Shown: positions 17,520-26,859, counted from the first letter of the stretch. The stretch is DNA of 64,000 nt from Halomonas socia (GCF_010977575.1 NZ_CP048812.1:3906001-3970000), one strand, 5' to 3'. Notes: generated by a model from the sequence alone, not told the origin. Translations and numbers: made by a program.

Positions 17520-18056
17520 TTACTGACGTACCGCGCGCATGCGCAGGACGATTCGCTGGAGACCGCGCAGTGCCATTACCACGAAAGCGGCAAAGACGGT
17601 GAAATAGATGATGTTCTTGGGCAGATCGACTGAGATCATCATGCTGCCGGTGCGGTCGGCGAGCTTGTAGGTGACCCAGGCCATGGCGAAGTAGAAACCC
17701 ACGCTGACGCCTTCGGCTACCCCTGCCACCAACTTGCCTAGCCAGTTGGGCATGTAGCGGTAGAAGAACTCGACCATGATGTGGGTGCCCTTGCGCACCG
17801 CCAGGGCGCTGCCCGCAAAGCCGACGATGATCAGCAGGTAGCGGGCGATCTCCTCGGTCCAGGTGGTCGAGTCGCCGAGCACATAGCGGGTGAAGAACTG
17901 CAGTGAGACGACGAAGATCAGCGCCCAGAAGACCACCAAGGTGAAGTAATCCTCGATGGCATAGTCGCTGAAGTGGAACTCGTCCTCCTCGAACGCCGAC
18001 TCGAAGTCGAGCATGGGGTCGACGGCGTCGTCGAGGCCCTCGCTATCTTTCGACAT
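17520..18056 (-). CDS. dctQ: TRAP transporter small permease subunit (DctQ)
   Basis: A 178-aa DctQ with four membrane segments and the typical TRYVLGDSTTWTEEIARYLL region. An unusually long acidic N-terminal tail (about 40 residues, rich in Asp and Glu) precedes the first membrane segment. The start is the ATG preceded by GGAGGAG at 5 nt; a longer in-frame start 27 nt upstream lacks a ribosome site and would overlap the hairpin. DctQ links DctM to the periplasmic binding protein. Confidence 0.9.
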   Translation of the reverse strand: MSKDSEGLDDAVDPMLDFESAFEEDEFHFSDYAIEDYFTLVVFWALIFVVSLQFFTRYVLGDSTTWTEEIARYLLIIVGFAGSALAVRKGTHIMVEFFYRYMPNWLGKLVAGVAEGVSVGFYFAMAWVTYKLADRTGSMMISVDLPKNIIYFTVFAAFVVMALRGLQRIVLRMRAVRQ

Positions 18057-18068
18057 GACACTCCTCCC

Positions 18069-18095
18069 GGCGCCCGCCAACACTCGGCGGGCGCC
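18069..18095. promoter_or_regulatory. Intercistronic hairpin between TRAP dctP and dctQ
   Basis: A perfect 10-bp stem (GGCGCCCGCC with GGCGGGCGCC, 7-nt loop) ends 3-4 nt before the dctQ ribosome site. No U tract follows, so partial attenuation or 3'-end protection of the dctP message is more likely than full termination. This would give more binding protein than permease. Confidence 0.7.
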
Positions 18096-18110
18096 TCAGT
18101 CAATGTCCGC

Positions 18111-19112
18111 TTACTGGCCGATGGCCTGCAGGCGCTCGTAGAGTTCTTCATCCCAATTGGCGTCGTCGCCGAGGTGGTACGGCACGGTAATCTCGCGGAA
18201 CGGCTCGCGGTCCACTTCATTGACGGTGTTGCCCTGCTCCTCGAACCATTCGGCGAGCTCCGCCTCGGCCTGGAGGATGTCGGCGGTGTTGTTCTCGGCG
18301 GCCTCCTGCAGCACCTCGCGGAAGATCTCCTGGTCCTCCTCGGAAAGCTGGTTCCAGCGCGAGCCGCTGACGATGGTAATCAGCGAGTCGGTGACGTGGC
18401 CGGTGAGGTTGATGTAGTCCTGGACTTCGTGGAAAGCCATGGCGCGGATCGCCGGCAACGGGTTCTCCTGGGCATCCACCACGCCCTGCTGGAGCGCCAG
18501 GTAGACTTCGTCGAAGGCGATCGGGGTCGGGTTGGCGCCGGCGGCACGCGGGAACATCATGTACAGCGGCGCGCCGGGCACGCGGATGCGCAGGCGCTCC
18601 ATGTCCTCGGGCACGTTGATCGGGTCGTTGGAGGTGACGTGGCGCTCGCCGTAGTAGTTCAGCGCGATCGGCACGTTGCCGGTGGCGTCCTGGTAACCGG
18701 CGGCGATCTCCTCGAACAGCTCGCTCTCGGCGTAAGCCTGCCAGTGGTCGAAGTCGCGGAACATGTAGGGCGCCCCGGCGATACCCATCGGCCCATAGGC
18801 GTGACCGGCGAACTGACTGCCGGTATAGATCATGTCGACGGTGCCCAGCGTCAGGCCCTCATTGATGTCCTCTTCGCTGCCCAGTGACGAGGCGGGGTGC
18901 ACGCTGATGCTGTAGCGCCCGTCGGTACGTTCCTCGATCTCGTCGGCGGCCCACTCGGCCCATTGATGGAAAGGCTCGGAAGGCTCGTAAACGTGGGCGA
19001 AGCGCAGGTTCTCCTGGGCGTAGGCGGCGCTGGCCAGGCTGACCCCGGCCGCCAGCAGCGAGATCGAAAACCAGCGTGCGAGAGGAAGATGGCGCTGAGT
19101 ATTGTTATCCAT
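18111..19112 (-). CDS. dctP: TRAP transporter periplasmic solute-binding protein (DctP)
   Basis: The first gene of the TRAP operon encodes a 333-aa DctP-family binding protein. Residues 1-32 are a Sec signal peptide (hydrophobic core ISLLAAGVSLASAA, cleavage after AYA). The family's carboxylate-binding Arg lies in RLRIRVPGAPLY, and QQGVVDAQENPLPAI is the typical C-lobe hinge. It captures a carboxylated solute in the periplasm and delivers it to DctQM. Genes for Ldh2 and GntR follow in the same operon. Cargo identity is inferred only as a sugar or hydroxy acid. Confidence 0.93.
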   Translation of the reverse strand: MDNNTQRHLPLARWFSISLLAAGVSLASAAYAQENLRFAHVYEPSEPFHQWAEWAADEIEERTDGRYSISVHPASSLGSEEDINEGLTLGTVDMIYTGSQFAGHAYGPMGIAGAPYMFRDFDHWQAYAESELFEEIAAGYQDATGNVPIALNYYGERHVTSNDPINVPEDMERLRIRVPGAPLYMMFPRAAGANPTPIAFDEVYLALQQGVVDAQENPLPAIRAMAFHEVQDYINLTGHVTDSLITIVSGSRWNQLSEEDQEIFREVLQEAAENNTADILQAEAELAEWFEEQGNTVNEVDREPFREITVPYHLGDDANWDEELYERLQAIGQ

Positions 19113-19157
19113 GGGCGTGCTCCTGTCGTTATCTTCGGATAGCGTTAGTGTTGTGCT

Positions 19158-19175
19158 GTATACGTATCATACCAC
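19158..19175. promoter_or_regulatory. GTAT/ATAC-rich operator-like motif upstream of the TRAP operon
   Basis: The stretch contains ATACGTAT (perfect palindrome) and overlapping GTATCATACC, about 50 nt upstream of dctP. It shares CATACC with the SDR/FAH/UxaA promoter and the divergent region near 22.27 kb. A GntR-type operator is possible. Confidence 0.4.
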
Positions 19176-19227
19176 CCAGCTTGAAACCTAGCCGTTCAGC
19201 CGGCGCGACGCAACCTCCGCTGCGCGA

Positions 19228-20406
19228 CTATCGACTAACGGCGTAGCACCGCAGCCCTATCATGCTGCCGTGCAGCTCGACCAGCAGCTGCGGGTCGCCA
19301 AAACCGCCGGCCTTGGTGATCACTGGACGCTGGGGCTCGCCGTCACACAGCCCCACCACCACGCCTGGCGACCACTCCGCCGAGACCGTCAGGTAGCGAA
19401 CCCCGAGACGCGCCAGAATGGCCAGTGCCGTATCGCCGCCGGTGGCGAACAGCAGCCCCGTTGGATGGGCCGCTAGCCAGGCCGTAGCGCCCTCCGCCAG
19501 AGCTCGGGCAACCTGCGCTGCGTCACGTCGCCCACCGGGTGCCGGGTGCAGCAGCAGTTGGGCCGGCAGCGCTGGCGCGTCGCGCAACCGTTCGGGGGTG
19601 AGCACGGCGAGGTCGGGGGCGTGGCCGAGCAGCTCCCGGCACTGAGCGTCACTGCGCGGCGCCCGCGAGCCGACCACATAGAGCCGCGCTCGACTCGCGG
19701 CGATGGCTGGACGCTCGCCCTGCAGGCGACCGAACAGGCGTTGGGCGACGGCACTTGCCAAGCCTGCCGCCCCGGCCAGGCAGAACCCACCACCGGCGCG
19801 CAGCACGCCATCGTAGAGCATGGCAAGCTCGCTTTCGCTGCGGGTGTCCACCACCGCATCGCACTGTGCGAGGGTTACCCCGGGCTGCGCCACGACCCGT
19901 TCGAGGGTCAGACCCGCCTCGGCGAACGCCTTGTCCATCGGACCCAGCAGCGGTGACGAGCGGGCATCATGGCGATAGTCGCTGTCGGTCAGGCGCACGC
20001 CGTCTACCCACACTTCTGCGGCGCGCACTTCACGGCGCTGAGCGGGCACCGCCGGCGCCAGCAGCAGCGGCAGTCCTAGGACCTCCCTGAGCGCCTTGCA
20101 CTCGGCGACCACCTGGCCGCGCAGGGTGGAATCGACCTTCTTGAACCACCGCTCGGGAGCCAGCGGCTGCAGTGCCGCGAAGGCATCCGTCACCCGTGCG
20201 GCAGCATCCTCGGCCGACAGATGCCGCGACTCGGTGTTGATCGCCACCACCTCGGGCGGCGCCTCGCGCCACTCGGCCAGCAGCCCGGGCAGCGCGTCCG
20301 CGGCGACCACCACCCGGGCGTCTGCACCGCGAGCCGCAAAGGGCGCGCAGGCGTCGAGTGCACCGGTGAGGTCGTCGGCGATGATCGCCACTCGGCAGCG
20401 CCTCAC
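19228..20406 (-). CDS. dtnK: DUF1537 four-carbon acid sugar kinase, D-threonate kinase-like
   Basis: A 392-aa kinase of the OtnK/DtnK family, which phosphorylates C4 acid sugars with ATP. The N-terminal domain opens with [17 protein letters not shown] (the family's substrate-site signature) and has KKVDSTLRG; the C-terminal nucleotide domain has [12 protein letters not shown] and TKAGGFGDP. The start is GTG in a GTGA overlap with the pdxA2 stop, showing translational coupling. Pairing with a PdxA homologue is the known signature of D-threonate use: DtnK makes D-threonate 4-phosphate, PdxA2 oxidises and decarboxylates it to dihydroxyacetone phosphate. A D-erythronate preference cannot be excluded. 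Confidence 0.88.
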   Translation of the reverse strand: MRRCRVAIIADDLTGALDACAPFAARGADARVVVAADALPGLLAEWREAPPEVVAINTESRHLSAEDAAARVTDAFAALQPLAPERWFKKVDSTLRGQVVAECKALREVLGLPLLLAPAVPAQRREVRAAEVWVDGVRLTDSDYRHDARSSPLLGPMDKAFAEAGLTLERVVAQPGVTLAQCDAVVDTRSESELAMLYDGVLRAGGGFCLAGAAGLASAVAQRLFGRLQGERPAIAASRARLYVVGSRAPRSDAQCRELLGHAPDLAVLTPERLRDAPALPAQLLLHPAPGGRRDAAQVARALAEGATAWLAAHPTGLLFATGGDTALAILARLGVRYLTVSAEWSPGVVVGLCDGEPQRPVITKAGGFGDPQLLVELHGSMIGLRCYAVSR

Positions 20407-21425
20407 ACCATGCCTCCCGCCACCAGGCGCTGGGCATAGGCCAGCGCCGAGCCCAGGTTGGTGGCATCGGCGCGCCCCTGCCAGGCGATATCGAAGGCGG
20501 TGCCGTGGTCTACCGAGGTGCGCTGGATCGGCAGGCCCAGGCTGACGTTGACGGTGGTATCGAAGGCGATCAGCTTGACCGGGATATGCCCCTGGTCGTG
20601 GTACTGCGCCACCACCAGGTCGAACTCGCCGCGGCTGGCGCGGTAGAACACCGTGTCGGCGGAGATCGGCCCCTGCGCGTCGACGCCCGCCTCGCGCAGG
20701 GCCTTCACCGCCGGCGCGATGCAGCGTTCATCCTCGTCGCCGAAGATGCCGCCCTCGCCGCAGTGCGGATTCAGGCCGGCCACGGCGATGCGCGGCTGGG
20801 CCAGGCCCAGCGCCTTGAGGTGGGCGCGCCCTGCCTCGACGGTAGCGATGATGCGTTCGGGCGTGACCCGGTCGATGGCGTCGCGCAGCGAGACATGGGT
20901 CGAGACGTGCAGCGTGGAGAGTGTCTCCGACGCCAGCAGCATGAACGATGAAGGCGCGCCGGTGAGCGATGCCAGCATGCCGGTATGGCCGTCGTAGTCG
21001 TGGCCGGCGGCGTGCAGCGCCGCCTTGTTGAGCGGTGCGGTGACGATCACTCCGGCGTGCCGCGCCTGGACCAGCTGCACCGCACGCTCGACGCAGCGAA
21101 ATGCCATGTCGCCGGCGGCGGCACTGATCTTGCCATCGGGGATCTCGGCCCCCATCGGCGCCTCCACCGCGGCCACTGCCACCCCCTGGTCGGGAAGCGC
21201 ATCGCCGGGCGACCAGGGCGTAAGCGCCAGCGGCGCCTCGATCAGCGCGGCGGCACGACGAAAGATCGCCGGATCCCCCACCAGCAGCGTCTGGCGGCGC
21301 GTTTCCTCGGTCATCGCGGCCAGCGCCCGGCAGATGATCTCCGGCCCGATGCCGGCCGGGTCGCCCATGGTAATGGCGGTGGCGAACGGCGGCGCAGCGG
21401 GGCCCTCAGTATACGCTTCACTCAT
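20403..21425 (-). CDS. pdxA2: PdxA2-type 4-phospho-D-threonate dehydrogenase
   Basis: PdxA-family NAD-dependent oxidative decarboxylase, 340 aa. Signatures are [13 protein letters not shown] at the N-terminus, metal-binding His in [11 protein letters not shown] and [12 protein letters not shown], and [18 protein letters not shown]. The ATG chosen forms an ATGA overlap with the upstream SDR stop codon; a longer in-frame extension would run well into the SDR gene. Its coupling to a DUF1537 kinase argues for catabolic D-threonate 4-phosphate dehydrogenase rather than PdxA of pyridoxal phosphate synthesis, which usually neighbours ksgA or surA. The product is dihydroxyacetone phosphate. Confidence 0.88.
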   Translation of the reverse strand: MSEAYTEGPAAPPFATAITMGDPAGIGPEIICRALAAMTEETRRQTLLVGDPAIFRRAAALIEAPLALTPWSPGDALPDQGVAVAAVEAPMGAEIPDGKISAAAGDMAFRCVERAVQLVQARHAGVIVTAPLNKAALHAAGHDYDGHTGMLASLTGAPSSFMLLASETLSTLHVSTHVSLRDAIDRVTPERIIATVEAGRAHLKALGLAQPRIAVAGLNPHCGEGGIFGDEDERCIAPAVKALREAGVDAQGPISADTVFYRASRGEFDLVVAQYHDQGHIPVKLIAFDTTVNVSLGLPIQRTSVDHGTAFDIAWQGRADATNLGSALAYAQRLVAGGMV

Positions 21426-22186
21426 GGCATCAACTGGCCTCCGTTGACCTCGATGACTTGCCCGGTGACATAGCCGCTCAGCGCCTCGCTGCCCAGGAAC
21501 AGATAGGCACCGACGCACTCCTCGGCGGTTCCCAGCCGGCCCATGGGAATGCTGGCGCGCGCTGCGTCCAGGTGCCCGGTGTTGGAGTGCCGGGCGTGGA
21601 AGTCGGTGGCGATGGTGCCCGGCGCCACGGCGTTGACGCGGATACCCTCGGCGGCGAGCTCCTTGGCCATGTTGCGCGTCAAGGTACTCACGAAGCCCTT
21701 GGCCGAGGCATAGAGGCCGGCACCGCCGCCGCCACCGTTGCGGGCGGCGATGGAGGTGGTATGGATGATATTGCCGCCCCCCGCACGGCGAAGATGTGGC
21801 AGCGCCGCCTGAGAGGCCATCACCACCGAACGCACGTTGAGGTCCATGACCTGCTCGTAGCGGTCGTCGTCGATCTCTTCCAGCGCCACGCGGCCCAGCA
21901 TGTCCCCGGCATTGTTGATCAACACATCGAGTCCACCCAGTTGCTCGGCGGCCTCGTCGACCACTCGCCTCACCTCCGCCGAGCGGCTGAGGTCACCCTT
22001 CAGGGCTAGCGCTTCGCCCCCCGCCGCGCGGATCGCATCGACAACTTGCTCGGCCCCTTCAGCGCTGGCGTGGTAGTGCACCCCGATCCTGGCCCCCAGC
22101 CGCCCCAACTGCAGCGCCACCGCCGCACCGATCCCGCGGCTGGCGCCGGTGATCAGTACACGCTTACCTTTCCACTCGTCGAACAT
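21422..22186 (-). CDS. SDR-family (FabG-like) dehydrogenase of the D-threonate operon
   Basis: A 254-aa classical SDR with cofactor loop [11 protein letters not shown], the NNAG motif (about 90-93), and catalytic Ser, Tyr and Lys in TTSIAARNG and [10 protein letters not shown] run of five glycines (NGGGGGAG) just before the catalytic Tyr is longer than usual. It is first in an operon with pdxA2 and dtnK (ATGA coupling), so it likely converts a precursor, for example a keto acid or aldehyde, into D-threonate or a related C4 acid. This role is inferred from position. GGGGAG precedes the start. Confidence 0.82.
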   Translation of the reverse strand: MFDEWKGKRVLITGASRGIGAAVALQLGRLGARIGVHYHASAEGAEQVVDAIRAAGGEALALKGDLSRSAEVRRVVDEAAEQLGGLDVLINNAGDMLGRVALEEIDDDRYEQVMDLNVRSVVMASQAALPHLRRAGGGNIIHTTSIAARNGGGGGAGLYASAKGFVSTLTRNMAKELAAEGIRVNAVAPGTIATDFHARHSNTGHLDAARASIPMGRLGTAEECVGAYLFLGSEALSGYVTGQVIEVNGGQLMP

Positions 22187-22266
22187 GGCATCACTCCCCG
22201 GGCCTTGCGATCATATCTGTGGATGCGCTACGCCCTATCGATATGGTGAATTACGCTGTTATAGTA

Positions 22267-22287
22267 TTGGCATACCTTTCATACAAG
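22267..22287. promoter_or_regulatory. Operator-like motif in the divergent SDR / XylX-like promoter region
   Basis: TTGGCATACC followed by TTTCATACAAG gives two CATAC copies 10 bp apart, and ATTGGCATACC resembles half of the TTGGTATACCAA operator used by UxuR/ExuR-type GntR regulators. The motif lies in the 165-bp gap between divergent genes. Related CATACC motifs are upstream of two other operons here. Confidence 0.4.
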
Positions 22288-22351
22288 ACGACATCAATAA
22301 CATGATAGGCGATGACCGGCCAGCCGCCAGCTCGCCGCCAAGGGAGACATC

Positions 22352-23515
22352 ATGACCAGCCACCGCACATCCGACCTGCTGCCCCACGACCTCGAACGCG
22401 CGCTGCTGGTCGGCCGCGCCTGGCGCGACGCGCCACAACCACGCCCGGTACTGATCACGCTGCGTGACGGCGAGGCGATCGACATCAGCCACCTGGGGCC
22501 GACCATGGCCGACCTGCTGGAGCGCGACGATCTGGTGGCGGCGCTGCGCTGCGCCGAGGGCGAGTCGCTGGGTAGCGTCGAGACCCTGCTCGACAACTCG
22601 CTGGCCGAACCGCAGCGCGCGCCCTTCCTGCTCGCCCCCTGCGACGTCCAGGCGGTCAAGGCGTGCGGGGTGACCTTCGCGGTGAGCCTGCTGGAGCGGG
22701 TCATCGAGGAGCAGGCCGGCGGCGACCCGGGGCGTGCCAACACCCTGCGCGCCGAGCTGCAGTCACTGATCGGCAGCGACCTGTCGCGCATCGTGCCCGG
22801 CTCCGACGAGGCCATGGCGCTCAAGCAGGAGCTGCAGGCCCGCGGCGGCTGGTCGCAGTACATGGAGGTCGGCATCGGCCCGGATGCCGAGGTGTTCTCC
22901 AAGGCACCGCCGCTGTCGTCGGTGGGCTTCGGGACCACGGTGGGCCTGCACCCCGCCTCGCAGTGGAACAACCCCGAGCCGGAGATCGTGCTGGCGGTCG
23001 ACAGCCGCGGCGAGGTCAAGGGCGCGACCCTGGGCAACGACGTCAACCTGCGCGACGTCGAGGGCCGCAGCGCCCTGCTGCTGGGCAAGGCCAAGGACAA
23101 CAACGCCTCCAGCGCCATCGGGCCGTTCATTCGCGTGTTCGATGATGGCTTCGGTATCGACGACGTGCGCCGCGCCAAGGTCTCGCTGCGCATCGAGGGG
23201 CAGGACGACGACTTCCTGCTCGAGGGCGAGAGCGACATGGCCGAGATCAGCCGCGACCCGCTGGACCTGGTGGGCCAGACCATCGGCGCCCATCACCAGT
23301 ACCCGGACGGCGTGATGCTCTACCTCGGCACCATGTTCTCGCCGATCCAGGACCGCGACGGCCAGGGCCAGGGGTTTACCCACCACCTCGGCGACCTGGT
23401 CACCATCGCTACCCCGACGCTGGGCGCGCTGGTCAATCGGGTCGGGCGCAGCGACCAGTTGCCGCCCTGGACCTACGGCATTCGCCAACTGATGCGCGAT
23501 CTCGGCCAGCGTTAA
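22352..23515 (+). CDS. FAH-family 2-keto-3-deoxy-D-xylonate dehydratase (XylX-like)
   Basis: This 387-aa FAH-fold protein is similar throughout to Caulobacter XylX as I recall it, including ACGVTFAVSLLERVIEE, WNNPEPEIVLAVDS, GNDVNLRDVEGRSALLL and KAKDNNASSAIGPF. XylX-type enzymes dehydrate 2-keto-3-deoxy pentonates to alpha-ketoglutarate semialdehyde, the Weimberg route for pentoses. AAGGGAG lies 6 nt before the start. No xylonate dehydratase or xylose dehydrogenase is in the window. The aldehyde dehydrogenase at 26.9 kb could act as the semialdehyde oxidase, though it is in another operon. 2-keto-3-deoxy-arabinonate dehydratase is an equally possible specificity. Confidence 0.83.
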   Translation: MTSHRTSDLLPHDLERALLVGRAWRDAPQPRPVLITLRDGEAIDISHLGPTMADLLERDDLVAALRCAEGESLGSVETLLDNSLAEPQRAPFLLAPCDVQAVKACGVTFAVSLLERVIEEQAGGDPGRANTLRAELQSLIGSDLSRIVPGSDEAMALKQELQARGGWSQYMEVGIGPDAEVFSKAPPLSSVGFGTTVGLHPASQWNNPEPEIVLAVDSRGEVKGATLGNDVNLRDVEGRSALLLGKAKDNNASSAIGPFIRVFDDGFGIDDVRRAKVSLRIEGQDDDFLLEGESDMAEISRDPLDLVGQTIGAHHQYPDGVMLYLGTMFSPIQDRDGQGQGFTHHLGDLVTIATPTLGALVNRVGRSDQLPPWTYGIRQLMRDLGQR

Positions 23516-23529
23516 GGAGTCAGGTATTC

Positions 23530-24948
23530 ATGAGCACCGATACGCTACTCGATGCCTTGCATGAGCGACTCGGCGGGCGCGGCCTGCTGCGCGACCCTGC
23601 CGACATGGCCCGCTACGGCGTCGACTGGGCCGGCGAGCGGCTCGGTCAGCCGCTGGCGGTGGCGCGCCCGGCCTCCACTGCGGAGGTGTCAGCCACCGTC
23701 ATGCTGTGCCGCGAACACGGCGTGGCCATGACGCCCCAGGGCGGCCATAGCGGGCTGGTGGCGGGTGCCCTACCCGCCGAAGACGGCGGCGAACTGGTGA
23801 TCAGCCTGGAGCGCATGGATCGGGTCCGCGAGATCGACCCGATCAACTTCAGCATGATCGTCGACGCCGGCTGCATCCTCGACAACGTCAAGCAGGCGGC
23901 GGCCGAGCACGACTGCGACTTCCCGCTGTCGCTGGGCGCCCAGGGCAGCTGCCAGATCGGCGGCAATATCGCCACCAACGCCGGCGGCCTCAACGTGCTG
24001 CGCTACGGCATGATGCGCGAGCTGGTATTGGGGCTCGAAGTGGTACTGCCCGACGGGCGCATCTGGAATGGCCTCAAGGCGCTGCACAAGGACAACCGCG
24101 GCTACCCGCTGCAGCAGCTGCTGCTGGGCAGCGAGGGCACCTTGGGCATCGTCACCGCGGCGGTGCTCAAGCTCTCGCCGCGCCAGACCCAGAGCCGCAC
24201 GGCGCTGCTCGGCCTGCCCTCGGTTGAGGCGGTGATTACGCTCTACGGACTGGCACGACGCGACTGCAGCGACCTGCTCAGCGCCTTCGAGCTGATCCCA
24301 CGGCGCTGCATCGAGCTGGCCATGGAGGCCACGCCGACGCTCAGCGACCCGCTCGACGACGCCTACCCCTGGTACGTGCTAATGGAGGTGGCCGCCAGCG
24401 GCCCGCTTGACCTCGGCGCAATGCTCGAGCACCTGCTCGAACAGGGCATGAGTCGCGACCTGGTAGTGGACGGTGCGCTGGCGGCGAGCGACGCCCAGGC
24501 CCAGCAGCTGTGGCAGTTCCGCGAGAGCATGCTGGAGGGCCAGCGGCGCCGCGGCGAGCACCTGCGTACCGATATCGCGGTGCCGATCTCGGCGATCCCG
24601 GCCTTCGTCGAGCGCGCCTCGGCGGCGATCATGGCCGCCTCGCCGACCTGCGAGATCATCGCCTACGGCCACGTCGGCGACGGCAATCTGCACTTCAATA
24701 TCCTGCCACCCACCACGCTTGCCGACGCCGACAAGCACGCCCACCTGCATGAGCTGGAGACGCTGTTGTTCGAGGTGGTGGATGAGGTCGGCGGCAGCAT
24801 CAGCGCCGAGCACGGCATCGGCCGCAGCAAGCAGGACGCCTACCTGGCGCGCCTCTCGCCGCTGGAGCGCGAGCTGGCAGACGGTGTCAAGACGCTGTTC
24901 GACCCCGCGCACGCCCTGAACCCGGGTCGCATTCTACCCCGGCCGTAA
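23530..24948 (+). CDS. GlcD-like FAD-binding D-2-hydroxyacid dehydrogenase
   Basis: A 472-aa flavoprotein of the vanillyl-alcohol-oxidase/GlcD family. The FAD domain (about 40-220) contains [14 protein letters not shown] and [14 protein letters not shown], and the C-terminal cap ends with [12 protein letters not shown] and [14 protein letters not shown], the conserved metal/His motifs of D-lactate and D-2-hydroxyglutarate dehydrogenases. AAGGAG overlaps the end of the XylX-like gene, 14 nt away, so the two form an operon. It may oxidise a D-hydroxy acid from the same route, such as D-2-hydroxyglutarate or D-glycerate-like acids, and pass electrons to a quinone or ETF. The substrate is unknown. 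Confidence 0.86.
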   Translation: MSTDTLLDALHERLGGRGLLRDPADMARYGVDWAGERLGQPLAVARPASTAEVSATVMLCREHGVAMTPQGGHSGLVAGALPAEDGGELVISLERMDRVREIDPINFSMIVDAGCILDNVKQAAAEHDCDFPLSLGAQGSCQIGGNIATNAGGLNVLRYGMMRELVLGLEVVLPDGRIWNGLKALHKDNRGYPLQQLLLGSEGTLGIVTAAVLKLSPRQTQSRTALLGLPSVEAVITLYGLARRDCSDLLSAFELIPRRCIELAMEATPTLSDPLDDAYPWYVLMEVAASGPLDLGAMLEHLLEQGMSRDLVVDGALAASDAQAQQLWQFRESMLEGQRRRGEHLRTDIAVPISAIPAFVERASAAIMAASPTCEIIAYGHVGDGNLHFNILPPTTLADADKHAHLHELETLLFEVVDEVGGSISAEHGIGRSKQDAYLARLSPLERELADGVKTLFDPAHALNPGRILPRP

Positions 24949-24964
24949 GGGCTGAAGGCTACGC

Positions 24965-25728
24965 TCAACGCGTGTCGAAGCGCTGCGCCAGGCCTCGCAG
25001 CGCCTCGACGAACAGTACGCTGTCGACGCCCACGCCGACGAAGGTGCAACCGGCAGCGAGGTAGCGCTGTGCCTCGGCTTCGTCGACCGTGACGATACCT
25101 GCTGCCTTGCCGGCGGCGCGGATGCGCCGCACGCCGTCGTCGACCGCCGCCACGACCTCGGGGTGGCCCAGGTCTCCGAGATGCCCCATCGCCGCGGAGA
25201 GATCCGCCGGCCCGATGAAGACCCCGTCGACGCCCTCCACCGCGGCAATCGCCTCGAGATTCTCCACGCCGCGCAGGGTCTCGACCTGCACCAGCAGGCA
25301 CATCTGGCGGTTGGCCTGCTGCAGGTAGCCGGGCACCTGCCCCCAGCGCGCCGCCCGCGACAGCACGTGGCCCACGCCGCGCATGCCCTCGGGGGGTAGC
25401 GCATCGCCGCCACCAGGGCGGCGGCCTGCTCCGCCGACTCGACCATCGGCACCAGCAGGTTCTGTACGCCGATATCCAGGTAGCGCTTGATCACCACCGG
25501 GTCGCCCACCGGCGGTCGCACCACCGGGGCGCTGGTATAAGGCGCCATGGCCTGCAGCTGGGCGAGCAGGCTGGATACGTCGTTGGGGGCATGTTCGGCG
25601 TCGAGCAGCAGCCAGTCAAAACCCGCGGTGGCGGCCATCTCGGCGACGTAGGGGCTGGCCATGCCCAGCCAGATCCCGGTCTGCGGCTCGCCGGCCAGCA
25701 GCCGTGTCTTGAAGACGTTGTCGTTCAT
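24965..25728 (-). pseudogene. HpaI-type class II pyruvate aldolase, frameshifted
   Basis: The N-terminal part runs in one frame as far as AAMRYPP, and the C-terminal part, starting at GMRGVGHVL, continues in the next frame. Restoring one C to the six-C run at 25391-25396 gives [11 protein letters not shown] and a normal ~254-aa HpcH/HpaI aldolase. All expected features then appear: Mg-binding Glu in [12 protein letters not shown] and Asp in [12 protein letters not shown], and [11 protein letters not shown]. These enzymes split 2-keto-4-hydroxy acids into pyruvate plus an aldehyde. The GarR-like reductase just upstream would reduce tartronate semialdehyde from such cleavage. Both halves are well conserved, so sequencing error or very recent mutation is more likely than old decay. 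Confidence 0.85.
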
Positions 25729-25764
25729 CGCTCTTCCCTTTTGTTGGCGCCTGCCTTGGCGACC

Positions 25765-25907
25765 AGGCTATGTACGAAAAGTCGGCGGGCGAAGGCCAGG
25801 CAAGGCAAAAATCGGCGAAAAAACGGAGTTTACGGGGTGTAAATGAGTATTTTGAGCCGATTTTTAACGCCGCATGGCCGAGCGCAGACAGTTTTCGTAC
25901 AAAGCCT
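25765..25907. mobile_element. MITE-like element with 16-bp terminal inverted repeats
   Basis: A 143-bp non-coding block is bounded by AGGCTATGTACGAAAA and TTTTCGTACAAAGCCT, which are inverted copies with one mismatch. Inside are nested inverted segments (CAAAAATCGGC with GCCGATTTTT; TTTAC-N5-GTAAA), so the whole can fold into one long hairpin. It carries no ORF. Its right end supplies the stop codon of the GarR-like gene. Size and structure suit a miniature inverted-repeat element or large hairpin repeat; no transposase or second copy is in the window. Confidence 0.6.
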
Positions 25908-26802
25908 AACGGCGGCGTTCGAGCTCGCCGATAACCTCCGGCACCGTCAGCGCCGGGTCGTCGATGCTCTGGTAGAGGGCGTGCACCGCCGCGGCGACCC
26001 CGCGCTCGACGCCCAGCTCAGCGGTCATGGCGTGATAGTAGCCGAGATCCTTACTGGCGTTGGCCACGCTGAAGCGAAAGCCGCCGGCATCGCCATCGGC
26101 GATGAACGGGCGCAGGCGCTCGAACACCACCCCACCGCCGCCGCCCTTGCCCAGCACCTCGAGCAACGCCGCATCATCGATGCCGGCCCGCCGCGAGGCC
26201 GCCGCGGCCTCGGCCAGCACCGCCGAGAAGCCCAGCGAGACGAAGTTGTGCAACAGCTTGAGAGTATGGCCGGCGCTGACATCGCCGGCATGGGCGATGT
26301 TCTCGGCGAAGCAGGCAAGTACCGGGCGCAACTCGTCGAACAGCGCCTGGGGCGCGCCGACGATCAGGTTGAGCCGCCCCTCCTCGGCCTCCTTGGGGGT
26401 GCGCGTCATGGCGGCGTCCATGAAACGCCCTCGCGCCTCGCTGACGCGCTTCGCCACCCGCTGGGTGGCGCTGGGCAGCGCCGTGGAGCAGTCCACCACC
26501 ACCGTATCCGGCGCCAGCCCCTCCAGCACGCCGCCGGGCTCGAACAGCACCGCCTCGACCTGCGGCGAGCCGGTCACGCACAGCAGCACCAGCTCGGCAC
26601 CCTCGGCCACCTCGCGGGCGCTGGCGCGGGACTCGGCCCCCGCCGCCCGCAGGTCGTCCACCGGCTGATTACCGGGGTGGTCGAGAAAGGTCAGCGAATG
26701 CCCGGCCTGGAGCAGGTTCCTGGCGATGCCGTGGCCCATCAATCCCACGCCGACCATGCCGATGCGAAACACTCGATCAGAAGCTTCAGGGGAGCGGCTC
26801 AT
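25906..26802 (-). CDS. GarR/3-hydroxyisobutyrate dehydrogenase-family reductase
   Basis: A 298-aa beta-hydroxyacid dehydrogenase with Rossmann motif GMVGVGLMGHGIARNLL, substrate-site DAAMTRTPKEAEEG (family D-x-PVSGG position, diverged) and catalytic Lys in AGHTLKLLHNFVSLG. Enzymes of this group include tartronate semialdehyde reductase, L-threonate dehydrogenase and hydroxyisobutyrate dehydrogenase. Directly upstream of a pyruvate aldolase gene, reduction of tartronate semialdehyde to glycerate is plausible. The substrate motif is altered from the usual DAPVSGG, so specificity may be unusual. The stop codon lies within the terminal repeat of the adjoining MITE-like element. Confidence 0.8.
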   Translation of the reverse strand: MSRSPEASDRVFRIGMVGVGLMGHGIARNLLQAGHSLTFLDHPGNQPVDDLRAAGAESRASAREVAEGAELVLLCVTGSPQVEAVLFEPGGVLEGLAPDTVVVDCSTALPSATQRVAKRVSEARGRFMDAAMTRTPKEAEEGRLNLIVGAPQALFDELRPVLACFAENIAHAGDVSAGHTLKLLHNFVSLGFSAVLAEAAAASRRAGIDDAALLEVLGKGGGGGVVFERLRPFIADGDAGGFRFSVANASKDLGYYHAMTAELGVERGVAAAVHALYQSIDDPALTVPEVIGELERRR

Positions 26803-26859
26803 AGTGGGCCTCCATAGCAGGATAACGGTATAAAAAGAAGTGTAGAAGTAAAGACAGTA

